Shown here: one piece after another, positions 1 through 13,000 of the stretch | Layout of the letters: every line of letters starts with the position of its first letter | Position numbering within the stretch: position 1 is the first letter of the stretch | Assembly (NCBI GenBank): GCA_037157565.1 | Contig: JAZHRO010000024.1 | Span: 13,274,501 to 13,338,500, forward strand | Origin: Thalassia testudinum | Lineage: Eukaryota > Streptophyta > Magnoliopsida > Alismatales > Hydrocharitaceae | Length of the DNA stretch: 64,000 nt | Direction of reading: 5' to 3' | The notes under the pieces: model-generated | Databases searched by the model: none | What the model saw: only the letters and a program-made list of their open reading frames with translations | Told to the model about the DNA's origin: nothing | Translations under genes and position numbers: made by a program

Positions 1-860
1 AATCACCCCCCTTGGAGGAGAATAAAAAAAATCTGATAGAAGACTTCCATCCATGAGGCTTAGTTCTCCTACCACTGTTCTTCATCTTCCTCGTGGAGGA
101 CACAACCCAGTGCTTAGGCTTTGTCTCTTAGGCCAGGTAGATATGCGTAGACACTTAGTCACACACGACCTGTAGCACAAACTTAGATGGAGATCGTGGC
201 AGAAGTCACACACGAGAGGCGTTTCCAAGTAGTAGAGAAGACCTTGCTCAAATTTTCTTTTTTGTCATCAACTTTCATGCGTCCCCCACAATACGGATCA
301 ACAGCAAATCGTGGTGAGGGACCCTAAACATTTGGACCCAAATAAGGTCCAAGTAACCTGATAGTTTCGTGGTTCCCTGATCAAGTACAGAGGTCGAGAC
401 TTTGGCCTCAGAGATCACCATCGAAGATTCTTCATCAACCACAGCAAAGGTAGTCCAAGCATAAAGGCTTGGCAATCCTTCAGGCAAGATGAGAATCGTC
501 ACAGAGAGTAACACTATGCAACACATGGTATCACACACAAGAGCTAAGGGGTTGCACATGCACCCCATGGTTTATGCACAGAGGACTCTATGTAGGGACC
601 AGCAAGAAATCTAAAGTAGACTTGGCCAAAAACAGTCAATCATGCGTAGAAGAACCCAAAGCATGTAGGCTCTTCCATGCACACAAGAAGTAGACAGGGT
701 AGCATGTAACCCTCCTACTTCAACAGGGACCTAGAGGGATCCCTAAACCACACTCCTTCACGTGTGGAAGTTGGCTTCCACATAGAGAGAGACACCATGT
801 AGATCTCTAGACGCACAATTTTGAGGTTAGGCACTCCTGAAAGCCTACTTCAATACCATA
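1..860 (-). mobile_element. Copia-type internal leader (partial, runs off left edge)
   Basis: This stretch lies immediately inside a minus-strand LTR (861-1014) and just after a primer-site-like sequence at 844-858 that reads TGGTATTGAAGTAGG on the minus strand. I see no gag or pol motif in any frame. The 97-residue minus-strand frame at 275-568 does not resemble a known family. The best reading is an untranslated leader of a copia element whose coding part is left of the window. It lies within NUP93 intron 8. Confidence 0.35.
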
Positions 861-1014
861 TGATAGAATAATGAACTCAAGAGAGAGGGAGATGAAAGCA
901 TGGTGGAGAACTCCCTTTCTTATTATTGTAGAGAACTCAAATAAACATGATGGATATTGGTCTCTATAGTATAAAGATCCAATCCCATAACAAATAGGAA
1001 AGAGAAATCCTAAC
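861..1014 (-). repeat. Copia LTR, minus strand
   Basis: On the minus strand the block starts TGTTAGGATT at base 1014 and runs about 154 bases to a degenerate tRNA-Met primer site at 844-858. Size, TG start and the short distance to the primer site match short copia LTRs such as the one at 9850-9989. The plus-strand LINE at 1028-6567 begins only 13 bases away. The inner end of the LTR is approximate. Confidence 0.45.
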
Positions 1015-1093
1015 AACTCAATAACAAGGTGGTGGCGACAGTGATCTCTCCATTCAAGGTCAAATTATTTCTAATCTTGAGAGCCCGTTGGAG

Positions 1094-2333
1094 AATGAGT
1101 GTGAGGGGGAGAGAGTGTGGTGGAGAGCGTGGATGGCAGGTGGTGGAGAGATCGCGGAAGGGGAGGAGGATGGAGATTCTCTACTTTAAGTGCCTAGGGC
1201 AAAGGCACCTTGCAAAGGTTTGCAAGGACCCAGTCAAATGCCTGGTCCGAAGGGCATCATGCGAGAAGCACGGCCATGGTCTGAAGGCCTCTGATGGCAA
1301 TGGTGGCACGTTGCCTCCTCCGTCGGAAGGCACGTCACTTATGGAAGTCGAGGCACCGTGGTCGGACGAGGTTAGGGCCCTTGAGAGGACTCTCGTGGCA
1401 GCGTTGGTTGTAGTGGTGGTGGAAGGTAAGGTAAGGTTGGAGGAGCTGGAGATGGCGGTCTCTCTGACCTTAGGGATGAGGAGGGAGGATGTCAAAGCAG
1501 CGGTGGTTGGAGCCAGGAAGTTTGCGTCTTTCGGTCTTCGGTCGGAGATGATGAAGAGGCTATTGTTCCAAGAAATACGATGTGGGGAAGGGGTGGTTAA
1601 GTGGAGGTGGTCGATGAGGTCAGATGGCACGGTGGCGGAGCACCCACCGATCAAGTCGAGGCGGATGGTGGTGCTTGAGAGGGTTCCTTTATTCCTCTAC
1701 ACGATGGAGGTGGTGGCGACGGTGATCTCTCCATTCACGAAGCTTCAATGGTACGGAGGACTTGCCCTCAAGGCAGGAGACATCTCGGAGATTCACGCGT
1801 TAGTGGAGTTGGTGCCGAGAAAGCATTTTGAGGAGAAGGTGGTTTTAGGTATAGGGGGATCATCCTAGGTAATCCGTGTTAGAATGGAGAGGAGGGAACC
1901 TCAGATGTTCGCAGAGGCAGTGGTGGAGGGTTTGGCGGTAGGAGACGGCGACTCGAGGGCAGAGGAACTGTCGAAGACGATGGCTGGCTTTTTTGGGAAG
2001 AGGAAGGGACACAGAGGAAATCATGCAGCGATTGCAATCCCCGAGCCGCAATCAGTGGCACGCGATCATGCAAGAGAAGCGGCAGCAACTCAGAGCGCAA
2101 GGGTGATGGCGTGTGTTTCGGAGGAGATGGGGGATGCTTTAGGGAAGATTATGGATAGGGGGCATTTAAGTCCTCTAGAGGACTGCGAACCACGTGAGGC
2201 ACGTGAGGTGCCTCTGAACCGCGTGCGAGTGGCCCTGGGCTTCGTGGATCCAGGTATTCTAGTCCGAAGGAAGTCGAAGAAGCCGATATTGATGGGAAGC
2301 ACTCCAGACCCCTTCAACTTCAAACCCCCTTGA
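1094..2333 (+). pseudogene. LINE-A ORF1 (nucleic-acid-binding protein), broken
   Basis: ORF1 of plant L1 elements encodes an RNA-binding chaperone that coats the element RNA. Here the frame opening at MSVRGREC (from 1094) contains FKCLGQRHLAKVCKDPVKC, the zinc-knuckle block, with Tyr where the first knuckle Cys is expected. Further ORF1-like sequence continues in shifted frames to about 2333 and then to the endonuclease start near 2847. LINE-B has the same block with a different substitution at the same Cys. Frameshifts make it non-functional. Confidence 0.6.
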
Positions 2334-2846
2334 CCTTTCAAGGGTTTTTTAGGGGAGACTCCGACGGGGCTAAGGGACGCAGCGAGGAGGCCGGTTGCGT
2401 AAGTCTCCGAAGATGGAGGCCAAAGATGGTTCCTACGGCGAGGCTCTCCTACAAGCCGAGGTGGAGCTACCAGAAATGGAGACCCACAAGTTCGAGTGTG
2501 GAGGCAAGCGACGAAGCAACACCGCAGTAACGGTCGGCTCCCAAAGGCACTGGGGCAGTGATGAGCCGCAGCCCCGGAGCGGAGGTGAGATCGGCGAAGG
2601 AGGTGGAGGGAGGGGTTTCCTCGAGGTCTGGGATGCTGGGCAGAGGAGGGGATGGTATGGGTGGTTCTGTGGGTGAGGTGGAGGCTGCTGAAGAGGGGGC
2701 CAGGTCGTCGGTGCCTGAGGAGGGCAAGGAGAGGCGGGTGCGAGGGGAAAGGGATGGGGAGTCGAGGATGGGGGAGATTGACCGAGTCGCGGAGGAGGTT
2801 GGATACAAATGTGCTTCGGGAAGAGGGGGAGTTTCACTTTCTCCAT

Positions 2847-5800
2847 GACCAAGGTGCTTACACGGAATGTCAGGGGGTTGAATGACCCCTCCAGGCATGC
2901 AGCCTTAGAGAGCTTAATCCGGAAGTGGGGTCCTAAGGTGGTGCTTCTCCAGGAAACAAAGTTGGATCATTGCGATCGACAGATTTGGAGGGAGTTGAAT
3001 GGTGGTGGCCTGGGAAGGTTTGTGGCTCTAGTGCTTCTCCAGGAAACAAAGTTGGATCATTGCAACCAACAGATTTGGAGGGAGTTGAATGGTGGTAGCC
3101 TGGGAGAGTTTGTGGCTCTGGATGCAGTAGGGAGGTCGGGAGGGGTGATTGTTGGATGGAAGGATGATGCTTTCGCTCTAGTGGGCTCTTTGATTAGGGC
3201 CTTTGTGGTCATGGTGAAGCTGCAAAGGCGTCGAGACAACTTCAGCTGGATCTTTTCCATGGTATATGGGCCCAATGAAGGGGCACAAACACATAGGTTG
3301 TGGGACAAACTGAATCAGGCAGCGGAAAAGTATCAGGGATCTCCTTGGCTAATAGGTGAAGATTTCAATGTTACGCTAACGACGAAGGATAGACCAGATG
3401 GACGAGGAGGGACAAGCCCAGGTTCGATGGATTTTGCCGATTTTGTTGCCTCACAAGGCTTGGTCGATTTGCCTCCATATTCTTGCACCTACACTTGGAA
3501 AAGTTTGGGAGGACAAAGGTTTAGGATTGACAGATTCTTATCCTTATCAGCTCTTGTAGAGCCTTTCCCAATGGCGAAGGTTTGGCCTATGGAGTAGCCT
3601 TTTTCATATCAGACCCCATTCCTTTGGGGAACAAATGAAGGATGGAGGTATGCGACTTATTTCAAATTTGACAAGGCTTGGCTTCTTGAGGAGGGGTTTA
3701 AGGAGATGGTTGAGGAGAAATGGAGGACGATGCATGTGGAGGGCTCGGTGGTGGCAATACTGGGAGCCAAGCTAAGAGAGCTTAGATCCTTCCTCAAGGG
3801 GTACAAGAGACAGATTAAAGAGGAGGGGAAGGAAGAGGGATGAAGCACTTGCTGAGATTATGAGACTAGACAAGGTTGATGACGTGGGCCTTCTTTCAAA
3901 GGAAGAGCGATTGGATAGAGCGAGGCACCTGCAGGTAGTACAAACAAAGGATCAAAAGGTGGAGGTTGAATGGAAGGTGAGGTCTAGGCAGAAGTGACTT
4001 AAGGAGGGGGATTCTAACACCCGCTACTTTCATATGATGGCATCGAGGAGGAGGAATTGGATTGATAGTTTACGGGTGAATGAGGCAAAGTTTACAGGCA
4101 AGGAGGCGATAGGAGAGGCGACGGCTGGCTACTATATGAAGTTTACTGGGAGGAGGTAGGGAGGTAGATGGAGATGGTTGGGATCCAACATTCCGCGGGT
4201 TAGCGAGGAGGAGGTGGCGAGACTTGTTGGGCCTTTCTAGGAGGAGGAGGTCCAAAAGGCAGTTTAGGGACTGAATGCGGATGAATGTCTTAGTTCAGAT
4301 GGCTTCCCGATTTTCTTTTACAAGGAGTTCTAGTCGGTGGTAAAGGAGATCCTACAAGTGTTGCATGAGTTTAGAGATGGAAACTTGGGTGTCAATAGGT
4401 TGAATAAATTATATATGTTCTTGCTGCCGAAAAAGGATGGGACGAAAGCTATTAAAGAGTATAGGTCGATCACTCTGTCCAATGCCATCTATTTGATTGT
4501 GGCAAAGATCCTGGCGAATAGATTGAAGGGGGTGCTAGCGGATATTGTTTCACAGGTGCAGATGGCTTTTGTTCCTGGTAAGAACATTTTGGAGGATTAC
4601 ATTGCAACTTCGGAGATCCTGTCATGTTGGAAGAGGGTGGAAAGGAGTGCATTCCTATGGAAGGTAGATTTCAGCAAGGCTTATGATTAGATGCAATGGT
4701 CTTTTTTGTTGGCCTCTTTGATCAAAAGGGATTTCCTAGCTATCTAGGTGGACTGGATGAAGAGATGCATCACCACGGCATCTTTTACTGTTCTTATTAA
4801 TGACAATCTAGCAAGTGGATAGATCCAACCAAGAAGGGGAATCAGGCAGGGGTGCCCTTTGGCTCTGATTTTTTTGTTTTGGCAGTAAATACTTTAGCGA
4901 GGGCAGCGATAAGATCATGTGAGAGGAACCTAGTGAGGGGTTTCTCTCTGGAGGACGGGTCAATTCCGGTACTTCGGTATGCGTACGATACTTTGTTCTT
5001 CATTGAAGGTCCTGAGGTAGAGGCTAGAAGGATGCGGATTCTGCTAGAGCTGTTTGGAGAGGCATATGGTCTGCAAATCAACCCAGCCAAGTCAAGTTTC
5101 GTCTCTGTCCACATGTCGATGGAGGAGGCGAGTGCGTTTAACTTAGCCCTTGGCACAAGGAGGGAGACTTTGCCCATTTCCTATCTGGGCCTTCCTCTGA
5201 CAGATAAGAAGATTCTGGTGTAGGATTGAACCTCCTTGATTTGGAGATTGGAAGGAAGCCTAGCAGGTTGGGCATCAAGAATGTTGTCCAGAGGTGGGAG
5301 ATTGGTCTTGCTCAAGGCAGTGCTAGCTACAGTGCCGTCCTTTTTTATTTCTATTCTGAAAATGCCACAGCAGGTTAGAAAGAAGATTCTGGGCATAATG
5401 CGAAACTTCTTTTGGACGAATCACGGTACAAATGGGCCAGGAGCGAGGTCGGTGGCATGGGAGGAGATCTACAGACCGGTGAAAGAAGGGGGGCTTGGTG
5501 TTAGAGACCTAGGGAGGATGAATGATAGCCTGCTAATGAAGTGGATTGGAAGACTACTAAAGAATGGAAATAGCCTGGTGGGAAAGGACATTCAATCTTC
5601 TTATGGTGGTCCAGTGTGGTGGGACCTCCTCCTTGCCCTGTCGGGGGGTGCCTCACACTTCCTTAGGGGTCATTCTCTTATGGCACCCAAGGTACAGGGT
5701 TGCTTTGTGCCGGTGATTGGATCGGTCGAGGTGTTTAGGTTCTAGCAAGACGACTGGACAGGGTAGGGGAGGTTATATGGAAGATTCCTGAGACTCTTTG

Positions 5801-6384
5801 CGTTAGCTACAGACAAAGAAGCATCGATGGCAGATATCTAGGAGGGTGATTAGTGCCCAACTTTTGTGGGGAACCTGTCAAATGAGAGGATCCAAGAGTT
5901 TTAGATATTGCTTGGGGAACTGGAAGGTTTTCGGCCCAAGGAGGGCATGGATGCTTTCTATTAGGATGGTGAATTCACGATAAAAGCTGCATATAGAAGA
6001 CTTGGAGATGGTGGGATACTTGGGGACTTAGATTTGGTGAGAGATTGCAACTAGGTCTAGGCAGTAGGATGCCCTTAAAAAGTGAAGATATTCACCTGGC
6101 TGCTTAGGAGGCACAGGCTTATGACGAGAATGTGGCGAGCTAGATGGACACCTGGAGAGAAGGAATGTCCCCTCTGTCATGGGGCTGATGAAGATGTGGA
6201 CCACCTGTTTTTCTCTTGCCCGTTTGTTTCTCAGATTTGGATGTGCCCAAAGGCGAGGTGGTGGAACCAATCCTCCTTTGAAGAGTTTTGGAGATCCTTC
6301 AGGAGTGGAGGCACCCATGCACGTCAGAATGTTTTCAGATTGAAGGAGAGGGTGAGGCTTTTAGCATTGTTATGGGGCATCTAG
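2847..6384 (+). pseudogene. LINE-A ORF2 (endonuclease, reverse transcriptase, zf-RVT), broken
   Basis: ORF2 nicks target DNA and primes reverse transcription there. The endonuclease domain starts MTKVLTRNVRGLNDPSR at 2847 and keeps LLQETKLDH; the later GDFN motif reads EDFN near 3358. Reverse transcriptase motifs follow: [17 protein letters not shown] (about 4477-4527), FVPGKNILEDY, KVDFSKAYD then a stop at 4688, and YAYDT near 4981, where the catalytic YADD has lost one Asp. The zf-RVT domain is at 6082-6250 with CPLCHGADEDVDHLFFSCPF. A 90-bp tandem duplication (2941-3120) lies in the endonuclease. Several stops and frameshifts are present. Confidence 0.85.
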
Positions 6385-6527
6385 TTGGAGGGAAATGCTG
6401 TTGTGCTCAAGGTCAGCATCCATATGTGAAAATTTTTGTATAGTCCGTTTCAGTTATAATTAGGCTGTGGAGTGTTGTTCTGTAGTTGGTTTATGTTTAT
6501 GTGATTTAATATTATTTATTCCAGGCG

Positions 6528-6544
6528 GTTATCAATTAGATAAC
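6528..6544 (+). repeat. LINE-A 3'-terminal hairpin
   Basis: GTTATC and GATAAC form a perfect 6-bp stem around a 5-base loop, followed 14 bases later by the CTTTTCAAAA tail. The same stem-loop is found at the 3' end of every LINE copy in the window, so it is likely part of the signal recognised by the reverse transcriptase. Confidence 0.6.
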
Positions 6545-6575
6545 TGTCTTTTCTCTTTTCAAAAAAAATAACAAA

Positions 6576-6946
6576 ACTTACCTAACAAAGTCTTTCCTAA
6601 CAAACCATAACTTGACTCTTAAGTAAACTAATTACTTGGTTAACCAGGCAAACTTAACAAAACTGGCAAGGGAACTTCTTGCCACTTGATGTTGACAAGA
6701 TCTTGCGAACTCTTAGCAAGAGATCACAATACCTCAACAATCGCTAACAATTTTATTGACCTAATCTATTCAATTAGATTTTTGGTGTATCAACAAAAGA
6801 ATCTCAAGGTACATGAAGAATTAGGATATATAATTCACAACAAATTCTCTCAAACTATATAGATGACTCTAGAGAGTTGCATTGGACAAATGTTGAACAA
6901 AATGAAAGTAAATGGTCAGATATGGATTACTGCAAGCATGGAGCAC
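6576..6946. other. NUP93 intron 8, non-transposon remainder
   Basis: This is AT-rich intron sequence between LINE-A and exon 8. It holds the exon 8 donor (minus-strand GTGCTC at 6946-6941). I see no other coding signal or repeat. Confidence 0.6.
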
Positions 6947-7081
6947 CTGTGCAGGATGGCTCTGGATTGTGTCTAAAATATACTTCTCATGGCCCCATTC
7001 AAGATGTTGCCTTGCCCCTATTACCAGAGACATCTTATTTGCAACATTCTTTCGAATTGCAGAACCCTCACCAAGTAATGC
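6947..7081 (-). CDS. NUP93: NUP93 exon 8 (last exon in window)
   Basis: Forty-five codons, starting [20 protein letters not shown] and ending DTIQSHPAQ. The acceptor is GATGCAG/GCA and the donor CAG/GTGCTC. No further exon is visible down to base 1, so intron 8 exceeds 6.9 kb. Confidence 0.92.
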
Positions 7082-10000
7082 CTGCATCAGGCAGATGAAT
7101 GAAAACAAAATCTCAATAAGAAACAATGTATATGTAAAACAAGATTTGGAGAAATAATGTTAGCAATACTTCCCATTGTGCAGCAAGAGGAAAAAAAGAC
7201 AAAGAAAGGAAATAACATGCTACCACAGTTTCACATATCATGGTTATACCTGAACAAGATGCCATATTTTTTGCATGTTTACCGATTTACCACCAGCGAC
7301 ATTCAAGCCCAGGTTATCAAAAGCAATGCCAAAAGATCTAGCAGGCTGACAAAGAAAAGAAAGAATGCAAAAATACAAAGTCAGATCAAATAAGCTAAGC
7401 TAATGCAACAATGCCAAGGGGTAATTATAAAGTCATCACAAACAAGATAATAAACAAATAGTGAACCAAGGATATCAACTTAACAAGTTGTATTTTTCAA
7501 AAGCAAACTCTAAAATACACAACGAACATACCCCTCAACAGGTATAAACATCATAAGGCCAGAAAGGCAACAGAAATGCTAGCATTGACACAAGGCTAGA
7601 TAATCTTACATTAAAAGGTAAGCCTCGCTCCCGAGAATCATTCAGCTTCCTGAGTACCTCTGCATATACTGAAGCCTTTTGGTCGGAAAGAGGCCTATCC
7701 ATCAAAGGAACCTCAACACCAGGATGAGCAGCAGCACTCCGACTAGCTTCAGATGGTGGCAACTGTGCAGCACGAGATATGCCAGTTTTTGTTGACAGGC
7801 TGCTTGACCTAGGCAACGAAGATAGCCGACCTAAACTTTGCAAGAAATCACGTTTCTCCTTTTGCCAGTCTTCCTGCACGCCACATCAAATAATAGTATG
7901 TAAACCAAAATTAATCTTTCTACACAGATCTGTACATCCTAAAAAAGGAATTTCATGGTTCGTCCAGAAAAAAGAAATCTCATGGTAGAACACCATTGAA
8001 CCAACCACATTAGCAAGTTACCTAAAATCTCATACACGCATACTAGTAAGCAAATAATCCTCTATTCTAGCAGGTAAATACACTAAAGACATCTTTTATA
8101 GACTTACCATACTCATACCAATCTGTCATTGAAATACATTGAATAGGCCATGAAAACAATAATAATAAAAAAGACACTTTGCAATTTTAGAATATAAAAA
8201 CTTGCATGGTCCAGATTGGTTTGATGCCACCATACTTCCCAAAACAGTGGTAAAGGTCATATTTTTATATTCATTCTGGACAAAATTAGTTGTACAAAGT
8301 CCTTATAAAAGCTAAAATCGTTAAATGTAATCTCAACTTGCTCAATGTAGGCTATTCTATGTGGGGAGGAATGACAGCGGTGAGAGATACAAGGGCTCTA
8401 TCAGGGGAAGCTTCTTCCCTACTCATCATTATCAATCCTCAAACAAAGGACGCAGCTATCAGAGAGGCAGTTATGTCCTTTCCTTTTGTTGCCAGCAGAG
8501 AGGACACTTTGCAAGGTCTTGCTCTTTTCCACCTCTGCGCCTTTACTGCGGTAACTTATTCACTGACGGAACTCTTGTCGAGTGCTGGCTACACAAAGGG
8601 TCAATCAGCATCATGCAGAAGCACAGTCGGAGATAGATGTTGACGTTCCATGGCTGGAAGCTTGGGGCTCGGATCTGGATCACTCATGCCACAGGTCCAC
8701 AGTTTCATGGAGTGTTTTTAAGATTACACACCTTCATTCAAGGTTGTCCAGCATGTTGCTAAGAAGGTTTCCTTGTTTAGCTTCAGATGTTGAATTTCAC
8801 ATTTACAAGGAGGTTTGTTTCTACGCATGTTGGGGATTGAGATTTGAGGAATAACATTTCTATTATGGTTTTTCATCTTCCATACGGTGGTTTCTTGCAT
8901 TGACGGTGGTGGTCACCACCAATGGAGTCATCAACACTGGTATCTTCAAGGTTGATGGTTCAAGTCACTTTTGGTGGGATGTCACTTCATCTATGGCATA
9001 GAGAGGTGATCTAGGTTATGATCTCATCGTTTGGGCATCTAAAAGAGGCTTGCAATGTCTATATCTGTTCATATGATTCAGGGGAAATATTGGCCAGGAT
9101 CAAGGTAAGCCCAGTCCATTTGGTTCCTGGAAAAGTCCATCTCCATTTTTGTGAAGAATGTGAGTTGGCCTCTGTTTCAAAGCTTTGAAGTCGTGAGCAT
9201 GAATACAGAGTCTCATGTCACCAGAATCTCACTGGGTGTGATCATTCACATGCCAGAGATAGCCACCAGAAGCATGAGCAGCAAACATGGATCCTAGGAT
9301 GCAAAAAGTGGTGGGGAAATATAAGTTAATAATGTGCCACATGGAGAATATTTAAAAATGACAGGGATAGATAATCGAAGTAGGAAGGAAGACCTTTCAT
9401 ATCTAATCCACTTACTTATCAACTTTGGTTGTCCAAGGACAGGGTGCATAGGAAATAAGTATGAAAAATTCAGACGAGCAGCCAACCAGTCCCACCATTC
9501 CAGGCTCACATACAGCAGTTGATCGCTCATCTGAGTTTTTTGGGATCTGTATTCAAGGAAAAGTTTCCTTTGTAGTTTGTACTCATGTTTGGAGATATGG
9601 GGCTCAGTTGTAAGCAAGTGTGCTTGTGTACAGAGAGAGAGAGAGAGAGAACAACTTGCATGATGTAGACACGGCGTTGACCTTTTATTAAGTTGTTACC
9701 ATGCTTGGTAAAGTTTGAATTACAACCTTTAATTTCGATGAATCACCAATGGCAATTTTTTCTTGCACGTCACACTCAGTTTTTTTTTCTACAAGAATCA
9801 AAATCAGACTAACAGGATAAATATGGAAAACGTTTCCAGACACAATATTTGTTGAGCACATAGCGCATAGGGCCTTCCATGTCTATTTTACTATTTTTAT
9901 TAGATATCATTGTAATTTCTCAAACCTCTCCAATATAAAAGGTAGGCTAGGGTTTCTTTTTCTCAATAGAGACTTTCTTTTTCGCAACATAGTATCAGAG

Positions 10001-13000
10001 CAATAGTCCTAAACTGATGTTGCGGTATTCCACCAAATATTCCTCTCCAAAATGATTGAATCTTCAAATCTATGAAGATTCAAACTCCGGGATCGCAGAT
10101 GGAGAGGAGCAGTGGCAGTGGTAGCGTGCACTGCTTCTCCATCACCATCATCCCTGCATCGTTGCGCTACCACACCATCTCTGCATCACCACGTCGCCGC
10201 ATCACCTCTGCATCCTCACAACGTCGTGTCACCGCCACTGCTGCGGTCCCCAATCATGCCTCTGTTGTGGGTTTGGGTCGTGGCACAAGGGCAGCGATGG
10301 CACCCCAGCTAGGCCCTCTTGTCCTCGGTAGAACCCTGCTCGTGGTCGCAAGGGCCACGATCTGCAAATGCGATTTCTTCACCATGCAGGTTGCTCGGGG
10401 GATCGTCGGGCCACTGCCATCCACAATAGGACCGCCAATGCCACTGTTGCACTAGAGCAACGGACCGTTGGTTCCTCTCCATCCTCTCGCAAATCCAACG
10501 TGGGTCAAACAAGGACTCAAGAAGCGATGAGTCTTCTCTCACAAAATCAAAAGATAATGGATTTTCCAAGAAATCCATCAGGAAAAGGGTTTGCAATGGC
10601 AACCCAAGGTAATACACAACAGAAGAACATGGTTAAAGGGCGTTGGATCATTGATTCAGGCACCATTGTACATCTCACAGAAGATATGCAACGCCTTAAA
10701 TATCCCAAGCCTTCGTCTAGAATTAAAGAGGTTAGGGTGGCCAATGGAAGCACATCACCTATTACTACAGTAGGACAAGTACATGCTTTTTAGAAGACGT
10801 TGATAGGAGTTCATCGTGCACCAGAGTTCCCTATGAGCCTGATACCAGTCAGTTGCATTTGTAAGGAATTGAGATGCCACGTTATATTTGATGAGGGCCA
10901 CTGCTACTTCCAAGACAGGCAGACAGGAGACATTATTGGTGGGGGTATAGAGTCGAATGGACTCTATTACCTTCATACACCCACACTATTTGCCGAAGTT
11001 GCATCTATAGCCTTTGATCCATGGGTGTGACACAGGAGACTTAGGCATCCTCGCTCAAGAAAATACGCCAAATGTATCCCGGCTTGCCAAACTCCCTGAC
11101 GTTACAATGTAAAGATTGCCAGCTTGGGAAGCAACACAAGAGTACATACACATAAAGGAACGCTAGGGTGAGTGCTACCCCTTTTGCTTTGGTACAATGT
11201 GATGTATGGGGACCATCCAGGGTGCCTACTCCAGGAGGACATCAGTATTACGATGTAATTGTAGATGACCATAGTCAACTTACCTAAGTTTTCTTGATGA
11301 AGACTCGTGCAGAGATCCTACAGATTCTTCACCAGTTCTTGGTAGAGGTTCATACTCAATATGGTGGTACTATTAGTCTTCCGTAACAATAATGCCTTGG
11401 AGTTTGCGCAACAAGATGTACAGGATCTCTTTTCCTCTCGAGGCATCATCCATCAGACACCTTGTCCTCACACATATCAGCAGAATGGTGTGGCTAAGTG
11501 CAAGCTGCGTCATCTCCTGGACATTGCTAGGATGTTAGTGATCCATATAAAGGTTCCTAAGCAATTCTGGGGAGATGCAATCCTCACTACGGCCAATTTG
11601 ATCAACAGGGTGCCCTCGTCAGTTCTTCAGGGACAGATTACTTATCCGGTGATTCATCCAGAGTGCGATAGACCATTTTCTTTACTTCTGTGAGTATTTG
11701 GATGTACATGTTTTGTTCAGGCATATGATAACCAAGACAAGTTCTCTCCAAGGGCGACTAAATGTGACTTTCTTGGGTGCTCCAAAACCCATAAGGGATA
11801 CCGATCTTACGACCTTAGTCGCAGGAGATATGTTGTTACTGCAGATGTTACCTTCTTTGAAAGGATTTCCTATTTCTCAGAGGAAGGAACATTTATACAG
11901 GCTGCCTTGGAGGAGACTCAGTTGTATCACCGAAGACCATCCACTTTGCTTGACCAGAGGACTGGTTCAAAGTCAACAGATGAGAGTAGTTCAAACACAG
12001 AGGAGCAGGTACCCTTGAAGAGACCCAGTAGGGATGGTACTCTCCATCCTCTATCTCAGTACATAGGCATTGCTCATCTTGAAGAGGGTGTCTGCCAGTT
12101 TACTTCAGCCATCATTGTTGCTGTCATTCCTAGAGATTTTATCCAGGCTTCACATGATCCGAGATGGTAGGCAGCCAGGGATAAGAAGATGCAGGCTCTG
12201 CAGTCACGCCAGACTTGGGAGTTTGTACCATGTCCTGAGGGTGCTACCTTGGTTGACAGCAGGTGGGTCTATACTATCAAGTATAGACCCGATGGGATAG
12301 TAGACAAGTATAAAGCCAGGCTTGTTGCCAAAGGCTTTACATAGACATATGGAGTATATTACTTTGAGACGTTTTCTCCTGTGTCACGTATTACCTTTGT
12401 CAAAATTATTATATCTGTTGCAGCGACTAAGAAGTGGCCTCTACATTAGCTTGACATCAAGAATGCCTTTTTATATGACTTATGTGAGGAAGTGTATATG
12501 CACCAGCCACCAGGTTACAGTACTCAGGGAAAGCAGGTTTGTCGCCTGAGGAAGGTTATTTATGGACTGAAACAGAATCCTCGTGCTTGGTTTAAGAAGC
12601 TTAGTATTGAGATTGGGAAGGTCGGATTCCAGGGATCATTCAGTATTCATTAAGAAGACAGTGCATGAACAACATGCACGTGTTGTTATTTTAGCTGTGT
12701 GTATGGATGATATGATTCTTATAGGGGATGATGAGGATGGCATCATCCAGACCAAGTCCTTCCTGCATGCCACATTTGTCACCAGAGACTTGGGTGAACT
12801 GAGATACTTCTTGGGCATTAAGGTCGTACGGCAAGAGTCGGGTCTATCCTTGTCACAAAGACAATATACGCTTTAAATTCTTCAGGAAGCTAGATTGCTT
12901 AGAGCTAAGCCCTCTAATATAACCATTAAGTCACCTCATGCATGGCATTCTAATGAGGAAGATCCTCTATATGAGGATGTCACCCAGTACCGCAGTACAG

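Larger units (their letters stand above)
1028..6567 (+). mobile_element. LINE-A: nearly full-length L1-type plant LINE (decayed)
   Basis: The element carries, in order, an ORF1 with a zinc-knuckle remnant, an AP-type endonuclease, a reverse transcriptase and a C-terminal zf-RVT domain. It ends with a hairpin and the tail CTTTTCAAAAAAAA. A short matching AATAACAA at 1020-1027 and 6568-6575 is a candidate target duplication. Many stops and frameshifts show it is dead. It is about 5.5 kb, antisense to NUP93 and inside intron 8. It is clearly homologous to LINE-B (19278-24754). The first 65 bases differ from LINE-B and contain a duplicated piece of ORF1 (see findings). Confidence 0.85.
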
